Notes: generated by a model not told the origin, from the letters alone. 32,526 nucleotides of DNA from UBA1731 sp963653155 (GCA_963653155.1 CAVJWR010000030.1:1-32526), one strand, 5' to 3'; shown: positions 23,808 to 31,311, counted from the first letter of the stretch. Numbers and translations are program-made.

Positions 23808-24311
23808 CTACTTGCCTTTGCCGCAGCACTTCTTGTATTTCTTGCCGCTCCCGCACGGGCACGGATCGTTCCGCCCGATCTTCGGCTCTTCACGCACGTA
23901 GGGATCGAGATTCTCGATCTTGCCGTCAATGAACTTCCATTCGCCGTCGATCTTCTTGAAGTACGAATGCTCGTGGTGATCCACCTTCTGGCCGTTGGAG
24001 GCATAGTGCGCCATGAACTCCACGTAGCCCTCGTCATCGTCCTCGCCGCCGCGATCCGTGCTCATGATGTCGATTCCGCTCCATGTGGAGGCATCCGCCC
24101 ATTCCTTGCAGGCCTTCTCGTCGAACTCCGCCTGCACCTCCGGGCCGGCGGACGTCTTGAGGAACGGAATGCGCTTCACCGCGTACGCGGAGTATCTTGC
24201 CCGCATAAGGGCCTCCGCCGTCTTCGCCTTCACCGTTCCGTCATGAATCGGGCCGCAGCACTCGCCGTACGTCGCACCGCTGCCGCATGGACATTTTTCT
24301 GTGTTTTCCAT
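23808..24311 (-). CDS. YchJ-like protein with two SEC-C zinc motifs
   Basis: Function not established. The 167-residue product has a CPCGSGATYGECCGP motif at the N-terminus and CPCGSGKKYKKCC at the C-terminus, both of the SEC-C zinc-binding type. Between them is an NTF2-like domain (ALMRARYSAYAVKRIPFLKTSAG ... VEFMAHY), which is the YchJ/UPF0225 architecture. The start is uncertain: ATG 24311 is given, while a GTG at 24323 would overlap the ribBA stop by four bases. It sits between ribBA and deoC. Confidence 0.9.
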   Translation of the reverse strand: MENTEKCPCGSGATYGECCGPIHDGTVKAKTAEALMRARYSAYAVKRIPFLKTSAGPEVQAEFDEKACKEWADASTWSGIDIMSTDRGGEDDDEGYVEFMAHYASNGQKVDHHEHSYFKKIDGEWKFIDGKIENLDPYVREEPKIGRNDPCPCGSGKKYKKCCGKGK

Positions 24312-24319
24312 CTCGCTTC

Positions 24320-25531
24320 TCACACTGCCGGGCCATCGAGCAGATGGCCCATTTTGACTCTTTTGGTTTCCAGATAGTTCCTGTCGTGCTCCGTTGCGGG
24401 AATCACGACGGGGATTCGCTCCGATATCTCTATGCCGTAGCCGGCAAGCCCCTTGATCTTCCTCGGATTGTTCGTTATCAGCCTGACCTTGGATACTCCG
24501 AGGTCCTCAAGGATCTGCGCACCCTCGCCATACTCGCGCAGATCGGGCGCAAAGCCAAGCGCGACATTCGCCTCAACCGTATCCAACCCCGCCTCCTGCT
24601 TGCGGTAGGCGTGAAGCTTGTTCGCGAGACCGATCCCACGACCCTCCTGACGCATGTAGAGGATTACACCGCGACCGGCCTTCTCGACCATCCTCATGGC
24701 CGCGTGGAGCTGCGAGCCGCAGTCGCACCGCTCGGACCCAAGCACGTCACCGGTGAAGCACTCGGAGTGGACGCGCACGAGCACCGGATCTCCGCCGGAC
24801 ACATTGCCCTTCACTAGCGCAAGGTGTTCAAGCCCAGTGACCAGCGAACGGTACATCGACAGCCTGAAGTGTCCCCAGGCCGTAGGCATATCAACCTCTT
24901 CGACCTTCTCCACCAGCCGCTCGTTGCGGCGGCGATATGCGATGAGTTGCGCGATGGACATCAGCTTGAGACCGTGCTTCGCGGTGAATTCCCTGATGTC
25001 GCCTAGACGAGCCATGGTGCCGTCGTCCTTCATTATCTCGCAGCAAAGGCCAACCTCCTCAAGGCCGGCGAGGCGGCACAGATCGACGGTCGCCTCGGTG
25101 TGCCCGGCCCGCTTCAGTACGCCGCCCTTGCGGGCCTCCAGCGGGAACATGTGCCCAGGCCGACGGAAATCCTTCGGCCCAACGCCTGGACGCACACAGG
25201 CAAGGGCCGTCATCGAACGCTCCTCCGCAGATATCCCGGTGGTCGTCGACACGGCATCTATCGAGACCGTAAACGCCGTCTGGTGATTGTCGGTATTTTC
25301 CTCCACCATCTGGTGGAGATCCAGCCTATGGCACCACTCGCTCGACATGGGCATGCATATCAGCCCCTTTGCGTGGGTGGCCATGAAGTTAACGTTCGCC
25401 GTGGTGGCGAAACGGGCCGCACAGATGCAATCGCCCTCGTTCTCGCGATCCTCATCGTCGGTCACTACGACTATCTCGCCTCGCGCCAATGCCGCAAGGC
25501 AATCCTCAACCTTGTCAAATTCCTCTTTCAA
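24320..25531 (-). CDS. ribBA: Bifunctional riboflavin enzyme RibBA (DHBP synthase / GTP cyclohydrolase II)
   Basis: Makes both starting units of riboflavin: 3,4-dihydroxy-2-butanone-4-phosphate from ribulose-5-phosphate, and the pyrimidine from GTP. The N-terminal half has DDEDRENEGD, TAFTVSIDA and RPGHMFPL; the C-terminal half has the zinc site CFTGDVLGSERCDCG and RQEGRGIGL. The TTG at 25531 is preferred as start because it gives a product close in length to typical RibBA. An in-frame ATG at 25624 would add 31 residues (MSVREGHL...) not seen in the family, and lies almost on the U tract of the rpsU terminator, upstream of the likely promoter. TTG has no clear ribosome-binding site, so the start is tentative. 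First gene of the nine-gene run; no FMN riboswitch was found. Confidence 0.9.
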   Translation of the reverse strand: MKEEFDKVEDCLAALARGEIVVVTDDEDRENEGDCICAARFATTANVNFMATHAKGLICMPMSSEWCHRLDLHQMVEENTDNHQTAFTVSIDAVSTTTGISAEERSMTALACVRPGVGPKDFRRPGHMFPLEARKGGVLKRAGHTEATVDLCRLAGLEEVGLCCEIMKDDGTMARLGDIREFTAKHGLKLMSIAQLIAYRRRNERLVEKVEEVDMPTAWGHFRLSMYRSLVTGLEHLALVKGNVSGGDPVLVRVHSECFTGDVLGSERCDCGSQLHAAMRMVEKAGRGVILYMRQEGRGIGLANKLHAYRKQEAGLDTVEANVALGFAPDLREYGEGAQILEDLGVSKVRLITNNPRKIKGLAGYGIEISERIPVVIPATEHDRNYLETKRVKMGHLLDGPAV

Positions 25532-25546
25532 AGTAGGCGATATTTT

Positions 25547-25575
25547 ACCATATCCGGCCAATTCTGGCACGTCAA
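25547..25575 (-). promoter_or_regulatory. Probable promoter of ribBA and the nine-gene run
   Basis: TTGACG (25570-25575) and TATGGT (25547-25552) are 17 bases apart on the minus strand. They lie downstream of the rpsU terminator and inside the N-terminal extension of the longer ribBA frame. The predicted start near 25540 would leave a very short leader before TTG 25531. Confidence 0.5.
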
Positions 25576-25639
25576 TCTGATCAATCGCGGGGAATGGACG
25601 CAAATGCCCTTCACGTACGGACATCCCACATGCCGGAAA

Positions 25640-25676
25640 TGAAAACGAAACAGGTGGACGAATGATCGCCCACCTG
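25640..25676 (-). terminator. Intrinsic terminator of rpsU
   Basis: On the minus strand CAGGTGG (25676-25670) pairs with CCACCTG (25657-25651), extended inward by a G-T and two G-C pairs around ATCATT, giving a 10-bp stem. It is followed by TTTCGTTTTC. On the plus strand the tract CCTTGTTTTCC could give weak bidirectional action. Confidence 0.8.
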
Positions 25677-25726
25677 CCTTGTTTTCCAATGAAGAGGCAC
25701 CGTTGAAAACGGCTCCTCCGTCATGT

Positions 25727-25927
25727 TCACATCTCCGCCATGCGGCGGCGCGAACGGGCGCGGATGCGAGCGCGCGCAGATTTCTTGCGCGCCTTCACGC
25801 ACGGCTTCTCGAAGTAGCGCGTCTCGCGCAACGTCTTGATCAGACCCTCCTTGTCGAGAATCTTCTTGAGCCGCTTCAATCCGCGTTCAACGGATTCGCC
25901 CTTTTTCAGCTTGAGCTGGATTGCCAT
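25727..25927 (-). CDS. rpsU: Small ribosomal subunit protein bS21
   Basis: A basic protein of the 30S platform near the anti-Shine-Dalgarno end of 16S rRNA. The 66-residue product is typical in length and sequence: MAIQLKLKKGESVERGLKRLKKI, a FEKPCVKARKK core and an arginine-rich tail ARIRARSRRRMAEM. The start is preceded by a GGGGGTG run and GAGG. It is separated from gapA by a terminator and has its own terminator, so it is probably a single-gene unit. A TAAAAT (25963-25968) framed by TTCCC/GGGAA (25958-25973) may be its -10 region. Confidence 0.95.
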   Translation of the reverse strand: MAIQLKLKKGESVERGLKRLKKILDKEGLIKTLRETRYFEKPCVKARKKSARARIRARSRRRMAEM

Positions 25928-25978
25928 TGCCTCTTCACCCCCTTCCCTATGGCCTTGTTCCCATTTTAGGGAAAGAGA

Positions 25979-26000
25979 CGGGGAACCCGAAAGTCCCCCG
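25979..26000 (-). terminator. Intrinsic terminator of gapA
   Basis: On the minus strand CGGGGGAC and GTTCCCCG form an 8-bp stem (one G-T pair) around TTTCGG, followed by TCTCTTTCCC. It lies 17 bases after the gapA stop. Confidence 0.75.
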
Positions 26001-26017
26001 CATCGTGGTCCATGAAG

Positions 26018-27025
26018 TTACTTCGCGATCACGCGGACCATTTCGAGCACCTTGTTCGAGTAGCCCCACTCGTTGTCGTACCAGGAGCAGACCTTCACGA
26101 AGGTCTTGTCGAGCTGGATGCCGGCCTTGACGTCGAAGATCGACGTACGGGAGTCGCCACGGAAGTCGGTGGAGACGACCGCCTCGTCCGTATAGCCGAG
26201 AACGCCCTTGAGCTCGCCTTCCGACGCAGCCTTCATCGCCGCGCAGATTTCCTCGTAGGTCGCTTCCTTTTCAAGCTCAACCGTGAGGTCGACGAACGAG
26301 ACGTCGCTCGTGGGAACGCGCACGGACATGCCCGTGAGCTTGCCGTTGAGCTGCGGGAGAACCTTGCCAACGGCCTTCGCCGCGCCCGTGGAGGACGGGA
26401 TCATGTTCTCAAGAATGCCGCGACCGCCGCGCCAATCCTTCTTGGACGGGCCATCGACCGTCTTCTGCGTCGCCGTGGCGGCGTGAATCGTGGTCATGAG
26501 GCCACGCTTGATGCCGAACGTGTCGTTGAGGACCTTGGAGATCGGCGCGAGGCAGTTCGTCGTGCAGGAAGCGTTGGAGATGATGTCCTGGCCGGCGTAC
26601 GTCTTGTCGTTCACGCCATAGACGAACATCGGCGTAGCGTCCTTGGAAGGAGCGCTCATGATTACCTTCTTGGCGCCAGCCGTGATGTGGGCGCGAGCCT
26701 TCTCGTCCGTAAGGAAGAGACCAGTGGACTCGACGACGACATCGACGTTGAGCTCCTTCCAGGGAAGAGCAGCCGGATCCTTCTCGGCCGAAACCTTGAT
26801 CTCCTTGCCGTCAACGATGAGAACCTTCTTCTCGTTGCAAGCCGAAACCTCGTGATTGAAGATGCCGTGCACGGAATCGTACTTGAGCATGTACGCGAGG
26901 TAATCGGGATCGAGAAGATCGTTGATGCCGACCACTTCGATGTCGTTCGCGAAGTTTTCAACCGCCGCGCGGAAAACCATGCGGCCGATACGGCCAAAGC
27001 CGTTAATGCCAACCTTGATAGCCAT
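26018..27025 (-). CDS. gapA: Glyceraldehyde-3-phosphate dehydrogenase
   Basis: The glycolytic enzyme that oxidises glyceraldehyde-3-phosphate with NAD+ and phosphate. The 335-residue product has the Rossmann motif GINGFGRIGRMVFRA, the catalytic cysteine in SNASCTTNCLAP, the catalytic-site segment with HAATATQKTVDGPS and the C-terminal WYDNEWGYSNKV. An acidic residue at the end of the second strand (VVGINDL) fits NAD+ preference. The ATG has AAAGG six bases upstream. A strong promoter and terminator frame it as a single transcript with a leader of about 57 bases that contains an inverted repeat. Confidence 0.98.
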   Translation of the reverse strand: MAIKVGINGFGRIGRMVFRAAVENFANDIEVVGINDLLDPDYLAYMLKYDSVHGIFNHEVSACNEKKVLIVDGKEIKVSAEKDPAALPWKELNVDVVVESTGLFLTDEKARAHITAGAKKVIMSAPSKDATPMFVYGVNDKTYAGQDIISNASCTTNCLAPISKVLNDTFGIKRGLMTTIHAATATQKTVDGPSKKDWRGGRGILENMIPSSTGAAKAVGKVLPQLNGKLTGMSVRVPTSDVSFVDLTVELEKEATYEEICAAMKAASEGELKGVLGYTDEAVVSTDFRGDSRTSIFDVKAGIQLDKTFVKVCSWYDNEWGYSNKVLEMVRVIAK

Positions 27026-27054
27026 TTTATACCTTTTCTTTCTTGATTACCCCG

Positions 27055-27069
27055 TAGGGACACTCCCTA
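27055..27069. promoter_or_regulatory. Inverted repeat in the gapA leader
   Basis: TAGGGA and TCCCTA form a perfect 6-bp inverted repeat around CAC. It lies 30-44 bases upstream of the gapA ATG and downstream of the -10 box, so it is in the transcribed leader. It could be a repressor site just past the start of transcription or an mRNA-stabilising hairpin. Confidence 0.45.
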
Positions 27070-27088
27070 ACGGAAAAAACAGGTGGGT

Positions 27089-27117
27089 AGTATAGCCTAA
27101 AGCGACGGTGAAGTCAA
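27089..27117 (-). promoter_or_regulatory. Promoter of gapA
   Basis: TTGACT (27112-27117) and TATACT (27089-27094) are 17 bases apart on the minus strand, each five of six to consensus. This fits strong constitutive expression. It lies between the tRNA-Ser 3' end and gapA. Confidence 0.8.
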
Positions 27118-27179
27118 GCCATGACCAACCGCCAGCGAAAACCATTTACCCTTGCCCAACACCCATGTGCGCCAGCGAC

Positions 27180-27267
27180 TGGCGGAGAGGGAGGGATTCG
27201 AACCCCCGGTCCCTTGCGGGACAACGGTTTTCAAGACCGCCGCGATCGACCGCTCCGCCACCTCTCC
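27180..27267 (-). tRNA. tRNA-Ser (anticodon UGA)
   Basis: An 88-base tRNA with CCA encoded (27180-27182). The acceptor stem pairs GGAGAGG with CCTCTCC. The anticodon loop is CTTGAAA, giving UGA, which reads UCA and other UCN serine codons. A long variable arm (GTCCC-GCAA-GGGAC) marks it as class II. The T loop is TTCGAAT. A -10 box, TATACT with TGG before it (27300-27305), lies upstream. Confidence 0.95.
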
Positions 27268-27299
27268 CCGACAATCATTCCGAAATGGAATGGGTGGTA

Positions 27300-27305
27300 A
27301 GTATA
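27300..27305 (-). promoter_or_regulatory. -10 element of tRNA-Ser
   Basis: TATACT on the minus strand, preceded by TGG (extended -10). The predicted start near 27293 is about 25 bases before the mature tRNA. A CATTCC/GGAATG stem (27276-27292) lies in this short leader. Confidence 0.5.
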
Positions 27306-27366
27306 CCACAAAAGGGCCTTGATTTGTCATGCGAATTTGTAGAACTTCAAATCGTCGATATTGTGC

Positions 27367-27372
27367 TATAAT
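27367..27372 (+). promoter_or_regulatory. -10 element of rex
   Basis: A perfect TATAAT preceded by TGC (extended -10). The predicted start, seven to eight bases further on, is 27379-27380, which coincides with the A of ATG 27380. The rex message may therefore be leaderless. Confidence 0.5.
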
Positions 27373-27379
27373 GGGCAAC

Positions 27380-28018
27380 ATGGATATTGTAGAGAGTAAT
27401 TCGTTGCCATTGCCTACGATACGGCGATACCCGATATACCTGCGCACCATCAACAAGCTGATGGCCGAGGGTGAATTGTTCATCTCAAGCTATGCCCTCG
27501 CGGAAAGGCTCGGCCTCGACACCGTCCTTACGAGGAAAGACCTTGCGATGGCAGGAGTCCCCGGAAGGCCCCGCAGGGGCTATCCCGCAAAAGAGCTGAG
27601 CGAAGCCATAAACCGTGCGCTCGGATGGGATAGCGCAACAGATGCCGCGCTCATAGGGGTGGGATCCCTCGGCAGCGCACTTCTAGGCTACTCCGGGTTT
27701 GAGGAGCAGAACCTGTCCGTCGCCGTGGCTTTCGATGCCGACAAGCGCCTCCAGATGACGTCCATACACGGCGTGAAGGTGCATCCGATGGAAGACCTCA
27801 AGCGACTCGTCCGTCAGCTTAAGATAAAACTCGCCATCCTTGCTGTACCAAGCGCGGCTGCGCAGGACTGCGCCGACGAGCTCGTTGACGCCAAAATCAA
27901 GGGTATACTCAACTTCACCGCCGTCCACCTATCCGTGCCCAAAGGCGTGATCGTGCAGAATGTCGACCTTGCGCAGCCGCTTGCCGTACTCTCGCACGCC
28001 ATCGCCAGAAACGCATGA
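27380..28018 (+). CDS. rex: Redox-sensing transcriptional repressor Rex
   Basis: A dimeric repressor that leaves DNA when NADH is high, controlling fermentation and redox genes. The 212-residue product has an N-terminal winged helix (PTIRRYPIYLRTINKLMAEG ... SSYALAERLGLD ... TRKDLA) and a Rossmann domain with GVGSLGSALLGY, with the conserved DADKRL and a C-terminal helix that swaps between subunits. Start choice: ATG 27380 has only GGGC upstream and may begin the message directly; ATG 27371 overlaps the -10 box and is unlikely. It stands alone on the plus strand. No clear Rex operator (TTGTGA-type inverted repeat) was found upstream of the transhydrogenase-like operon or gapA. Confidence 0.94.
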   Translation: MDIVESNSLPLPTIRRYPIYLRTINKLMAEGELFISSYALAERLGLDTVLTRKDLAMAGVPGRPRRGYPAKELSEAINRALGWDSATDAALIGVGSLGSALLGYSGFEEQNLSVAVAFDADKRLQMTSIHGVKVHPMEDLKRLVRQLKIKLAILAVPSAAAQDCADELVDAKIKGILNFTAVHLSVPKGVIVQNVDLAQPLAVLSHAIARNA

Positions 28019-28020
28019 AT

Positions 28021-28048
28021 GGGAGGCGCATCTTCCGACGCGTCTCCC
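28021..28048. terminator. Hairpin between convergent rex and cysK
   Basis: GGGAG and CTCCC, with an inner CGC-TC/GA-GCG helix (one mismatch, one G-T pair) around a four-base loop, form an 11-bp stem starting three bases after the rex stop. T runs on either side are short. It probably serves both genes. Confidence 0.55.
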
Positions 28049-28083
28049 ACCCTGTTCCCTTGACTTAGGCAGATTGTCCCAGA

Positions 28084-29007
28084 TCACTCGAAGAGCCACG
28101 TCGAGAGGTACCGTTCGCCCGTATCCGGCAAGAGCGCAACGATGGTCTTGCCTGCGAATTCCGGACGCTTGGAGAGTTCCAGTGCAGCCCAAAGCGCTGC
28201 GCCGGACGATATTCCGACAAGCAGACCCTCCTTTGCCGCAGCGGCACGGGCCGTCGATCCGGCATCAGCTGCCGACACCTTTATGATTTCGTCATATACT
28301 GACGTATCAAGCGTCTTCGGGATGAAACCGGCCCCGATGCCCTGAATTTTGTGCGGTCCGGACGGCTCGCCCGACAGAACAGCCGAGGTATCAGGCTCAA
28401 CCGCAAACACCTTGACATTCGCGTTCTTCGACTTGAGGAACTTGCCCACGCCAGTCAACGTCCCGCCGGTGCCGACGCCAGCGACAAACGCCGCGACTTC
28501 TCCATCCGTGTCGTTCCATATTTCAGGGCCGGTGGTCGCCTCGTGTTTCGCGGGATTCGCCGGATTCTCGAACTGTTGCAGGATCACTGCCCCAGGCGTC
28601 GCATCGCGCAGCTCATTGGCTTTCGCTATCGCACCCTTCATGCCGTTCGCCCCGGGCGTGAGGACGATCTCCGCCCCATACGCCGCCGCAAGCTTGCGAC
28701 GCTCGATGCTCATGGTTTCGGGCATCGTGAGGATCAGGTGATATCCCTTGACCGCGCTCACGAGGGCGAGTCCTACGCCCGTGTTCCCGCTTGTCGGCTC
28801 AATTATCGTCGCTCCCGGCTTGAGTACGCCGGACTTCTCCGCCGCCTCTACCATCGCAACCGCGATTCGATCCTTGACGCTCCCTCCCGGGTTGAAGAAC
28901 TCAACCTTCGCTAGTACCCGCGCCTGGCCCTTGTTCACCTTGCTGGATATCTCCACCAAAGGCGTTCCGCCTACGCGCTCCAAAATGTTCTTTGCTATCT
29001 TGCTCAT
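28084..29007 (-). CDS. cysK: Cysteine synthase (O-acetylserine sulfhydrylase)
   Basis: A PLP enzyme that makes cysteine from O-acetylserine and sulfide. The 307-residue product has the PLP lysine in NPGGSVKDR, the substrate loop EPTSGNTGVGLA, the PLP phosphate-binding GTGGTLTGVG and the segment VGISSGAAL. Length is typical. The start has a full AAGGAGG six bases upstream. It is the third gene after metY and the barrel protein but has its own -10 box at 29035-29040, so it can be expressed alone. No serine acetyltransferase gene is in the window. Confidence 0.97.
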   Translation of the reverse strand: MSKIAKNILERVGGTPLVEISSKVNKGQARVLAKVEFFNPGGSVKDRIAVAMVEAAEKSGVLKPGATIIEPTSGNTGVGLALVSAVKGYHLILTMPETMSIERRKLAAAYGAEIVLTPGANGMKGAIAKANELRDATPGAVILQQFENPANPAKHEATTGPEIWNDTDGEVAAFVAGVGTGGTLTGVGKFLKSKNANVKVFAVEPDTSAVLSGEPSGPHKIQGIGAGFIPKTLDTSVYDEIIKVSAADAGSTARAAAAKEGLLVGISSGAALWAALELSKRPEFAGKTIVALLPDTGERYLSTWLFE

Positions 29008-29034
29008 GACTATCCTCCTTGATTTGCTTTACGT

Positions 29035-29063
29035 ATTATACACTTTTAGATCCAACTTAAGTT
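29035..29063 (-). promoter_or_regulatory. cysK promoter with a palindrome at the -35 position
   Basis: A perfect TATAAT (29035-29040) lies 28 bases upstream of the cysK ATG. No -35 consensus is present at the right distance; instead a perfect 10-bp palindrome AACTTAAGTT (29054-29063) sits there, overlapping the stop codon of the barrel-protein gene. This looks like a binding site for an activator or repressor. Confidence 0.45.
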
Positions 29064-29941
29064 CAGAACTGGTACTGGATCGAGAATACCGCGCCAGACC
29101 CGACACCAAGGTTCTTCGCGCTACCGTCCCGGTAAAACTTGTCCTTGTCACCAGTCTCCGCGAACGCCGCGACAAGCGTAAGCTGCTTCGTGACGAACCA
29201 GGCGACATGCGCATCCCAGTAGTCGTGGTTGCGGATGCCATCTCCCGCATCAACGCCCTGCTTGTACTCCACGCCGATCGCGACGTTATCCGCCGGCAGA
29301 ATGTCTATGTTGCCGAAGCCGACGACATCATAGTCGTTGTGTCCCACAACGCCATTGACGACTTCATCGGACAGCAGAAGGCCCGCCGACAGTAATATCG
29401 GCCATGGCGTCTGCGTGATGAGCTTCGAGGCGACGACATAGGCATCAAATCCGTCGTTGTCCAGATTGAGCGCCTTGACCGTACGCGAATCGCTGTACTT
29501 GTATACGCCGCCAACCGCAATCGCGGGAACCCAGGACGTGTCGAACGCATTTTCGTCCAGAAGCCTCACCTTGGCTCCGAGATTGTAGGTGTTTATGCTC
29601 TTGTCACCATACTTGTGGGCATTCACGAACCCGTAGCCGGCGGAGACCTCAAGCCGCTTCGCAAACGTGAGGGCGGCAGATCCTGCCCACCAGTTCACCC
29701 CTGCGTCATTGAGATTGACGTACCATGCGCCGACCTGCGGTTTCGAGACCACCTTGTTGAGGTCATTCGAAGCGCCTCCGTCCCACGGCAACCCTGCCGT
29801 GTACGCCAAAGGGTTGAACGCAATGCCGCCCGTACCTTGCAGGTTGTTCAGCGGCACTCCACCTTTCGCGGTCGCCGCAATGCTTGCGATTGCGAAGAGC
29901 GCAATCGACCCCTTAGACAGTTTTTCGTAGATATAGTTCAT
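29063..29941 (-). CDS. Outer-membrane beta-barrel protein (porin-like), family not assigned
   Basis: Probably an outer-membrane channel or structural barrel. The 292-residue product has a signal peptide ending near ATAKG. It then consists of alternating amphipathic strands rich in aromatic and small residues (AGSAALTFAKRLEVSAGYGFV, WDAHVAWFVTKQLTLVAAF), and ends in SIQYQF: a C-terminal Phe after alternating hydrophobics is the usual barrel-assembly signal. The ATG has AGGAGG eight bases upstream, held in the loop of an AGATC/GATCT inverted repeat (29946-29961). No promoter is obvious between it and metY, so the two are probably co-transcribed. Its place between two sulfide-fixing enzymes suggests, but does not prove, a role in uptake of a sulfur source. 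Confidence 0.8.
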   Translation of the reverse strand: MNYIYEKLSKGSIALFAIASIAATAKGGVPLNNLQGTGGIAFNPLAYTAGLPWDGGASNDLNKVVSKPQVGAWYVNLNDAGVNWWAGSAALTFAKRLEVSAGYGFVNAHKYGDKSINTYNLGAKVRLLDENAFDTSWVPAIAVGGVYKYSDSRTVKALNLDNDGFDAYVVASKLITQTPWPILLSAGLLLSDEVVNGVVGHNDYDVVGFGNIDILPADNVAIGVEYKQGVDAGDGIRNHDYWDAHVAWFVTKQLTLVAAFAETGDKDKFYRDGSAKNLGVGSGAVFSIQYQF

Positions 29942-29974
29942 CTGTAGATCCTCCTAGATCTTGGTTTTCGCTGC

Positions 29975-29995
29975 GCCGCAGCCCCTTGCTGCGGC
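29975..29995 (+). terminator. Hairpin between metY and the barrel gene
   Basis: GCCGCAG and CTGCGGC form a 7-bp stem around CCCCTTG. A T5 run follows only when read on the plus strand, where there is no sense gene. It may stop antisense transcription into metY, or act as an mRNA-processing or stabilising hairpin within the minus-strand operon. Confidence 0.4.
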
Positions 29996-30015
29996 ATTTT
30001 TGCATGATTGTTCGG

Positions 30016-31311
30016 TCAGATGTGCGCGAACGCCTCGTCAAGCGCACCAATGATATCGTCGATATGCTCAATGCCTATCGAGAGGCGAATCATCTCAGGC
30101 GATATTCCACACTTGCGAAGATCCTCTTCCGACAGCTGCGAGTGTGTCGTCGATGCCGGATGGATTATGAGGCTCTTGGCGTCGCCCACGTTCGCAAGGA
30201 GCGAGAATATCTCGCCGTTTGCGGCATCGGCAAGGCGTCTCGCCTCGTCGGCACCGCCCTTCACGCCAAACACCACCATGCCGCCTGCGCCATTGGGCAG
30301 ATACTTCGCCGCGAGTTCCTGCTGCGTGAGCGACGGGTAGCGCACCCACGCGACCTTTGGATGGTTCTGCAGGTACTTCGCCACCGCAAGCGCATTCTCG
30401 CAATGCTTGGCCGTGCGCAGGGAAAGCGACTCCACGCCTTGCAGGAACAGCCACGCCGCATCTGGCGCAAGCGTCGGCCCCTGGTTGCGGATTCCAACCG
30501 TGAGAAGCCGTATCGTGAACGCGATGGGACTCAGCGCCTCCGGCAGGTCGTGCGCGAAGCGCAGACCGTGATAGCCGCGATCGGGTTCATTGTAGAGGGC
30601 GAACTTCGGATCGGTCCAGTCGAACTTCCCGGCATCAACCACTACGCCGCCAATGCCCGCGCCATGGCCACCTATCCACTTGGAAAGCGAATGTATCACC
30701 AGATCGGCGCCATGCTCGATCGGACGCAGAATGGTCGGAGGCGTGAAAGTGGAATCGACTACGAGTGGCAGGTGGTGGCGCTTCGCGATCGCCGCATACC
30801 CCTCTATGTCGGCGATGTCAAGCGCAGGGTTCCCGACCGTCTCGATGAAGATGAGCCTCGTCTTCTCGTTGATCGCCGCCTCGACTGCGGCGAAATCATT
30901 CACCGGCGTGAATCGCGCCGTTATCCCGGCATTAGGCAGAATCGTATCGAACTGCGAGAACGTGCCGCCGTACAGGTTCTCCGCCGCGACAATCTCGTCA
31001 CCGGCCTTCGCTATGTTGGTGACCGTGAAGTATATCGCCGCCGTTCCAGAGGCAAGCGTCTTCGCCGCCGCACCGCCCTCAAGCGCCGCAAGGCGCTTCT
31101 CAAGGACGTCATTCGTGGGGTTCATCAGCCGAGCGTAAATGTTGCCAAGCTCCTTGAGTCCGAAAAGGTCTGCGCCGTGCTTGGAGTCGCGGAAGTTGTA
31201 GGCCGTGGTGCGATATACCGGCACAGCCCTCGCATATGTGGCAGGATCCCCGTGCACGCCCTGTCCAGCATGGACCGCCAACGTCTCAATGTGATACTTT
31301 CTGTCGCTCAT
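30016..31311 (-). CDS. metY: O-acetylhomoserine sulfhydrylase (homocysteine synthase)
   Basis: A PLP enzyme of the Cys/Met metabolism family that joins sulfide to O-acetylhomoserine to give homocysteine. The 431-residue product has ETLAVHAGQ at the start, YGGTFSQF, VVDSTFTPP, the PLP lysine in HSLSKWIGGHG and the C-terminal RLSIGIEHIDDI. Length of about 430 and the GGHG-type lysine motif favour MetY over the shorter MetB/MetC enzymes. The ATG has AAAGGAG seven bases upstream. It is the first gene of the sulfur cluster. Confidence 0.95.
   Translation of the reverse strand: MSDRKYHIETLAVHAGQGVHGDPATYARAVPVYRTTAYNFRDSKHGADLFGLKELGNIYARLMNPTNDVLEKRLAALEGGAAAKTLASGTAAIYFTVTNIAKAGDEIVAAENLYGGTFSQFDTILPNAGITARFTPVNDFAAVEAAINEKTRLIFIETVGNPALDIADIEGYAAIAKRHHLPLVVDSTFTPPTILRPIEHGADLVIHSLSKWIGGHGAGIGGVVVDAGKFDWTDPKFALYNEPDRGYHGLRFAHDLPEALSPIAFTIRLLTVGIRNQGPTLAPDAAWLFLQGVESLSLRTAKHCENALAVAKYLQNHPKVAWVRYPSLTQQELAAKYLPNGAGGMVVFGVKGGADEARRLADAANGEIFSLLANVGDAKSLIIHPASTTHSQLSEEDLRKCGISPEMIRLSIGIEHIDDIIGALDEAFAHI

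Noticed and set aside
25532..25726. FMN riboswitch before ribBA
   Set aside because: The region holds the rpsU terminator and a plain promoter; the conserved FMN-riboswitch core is not seen and there is no room for it after the promoter.
27340..27385. Rex operator overlapping the rex -10 (TTGTGC ... GCAACA)
   Set aside because: The half-sites match each other poorly and the spacing is 20 bases, not the usual 18. The TGAT/ATCA repeat near 7280-7292 upstream of the transhydrogenase-like operon is too short as well.
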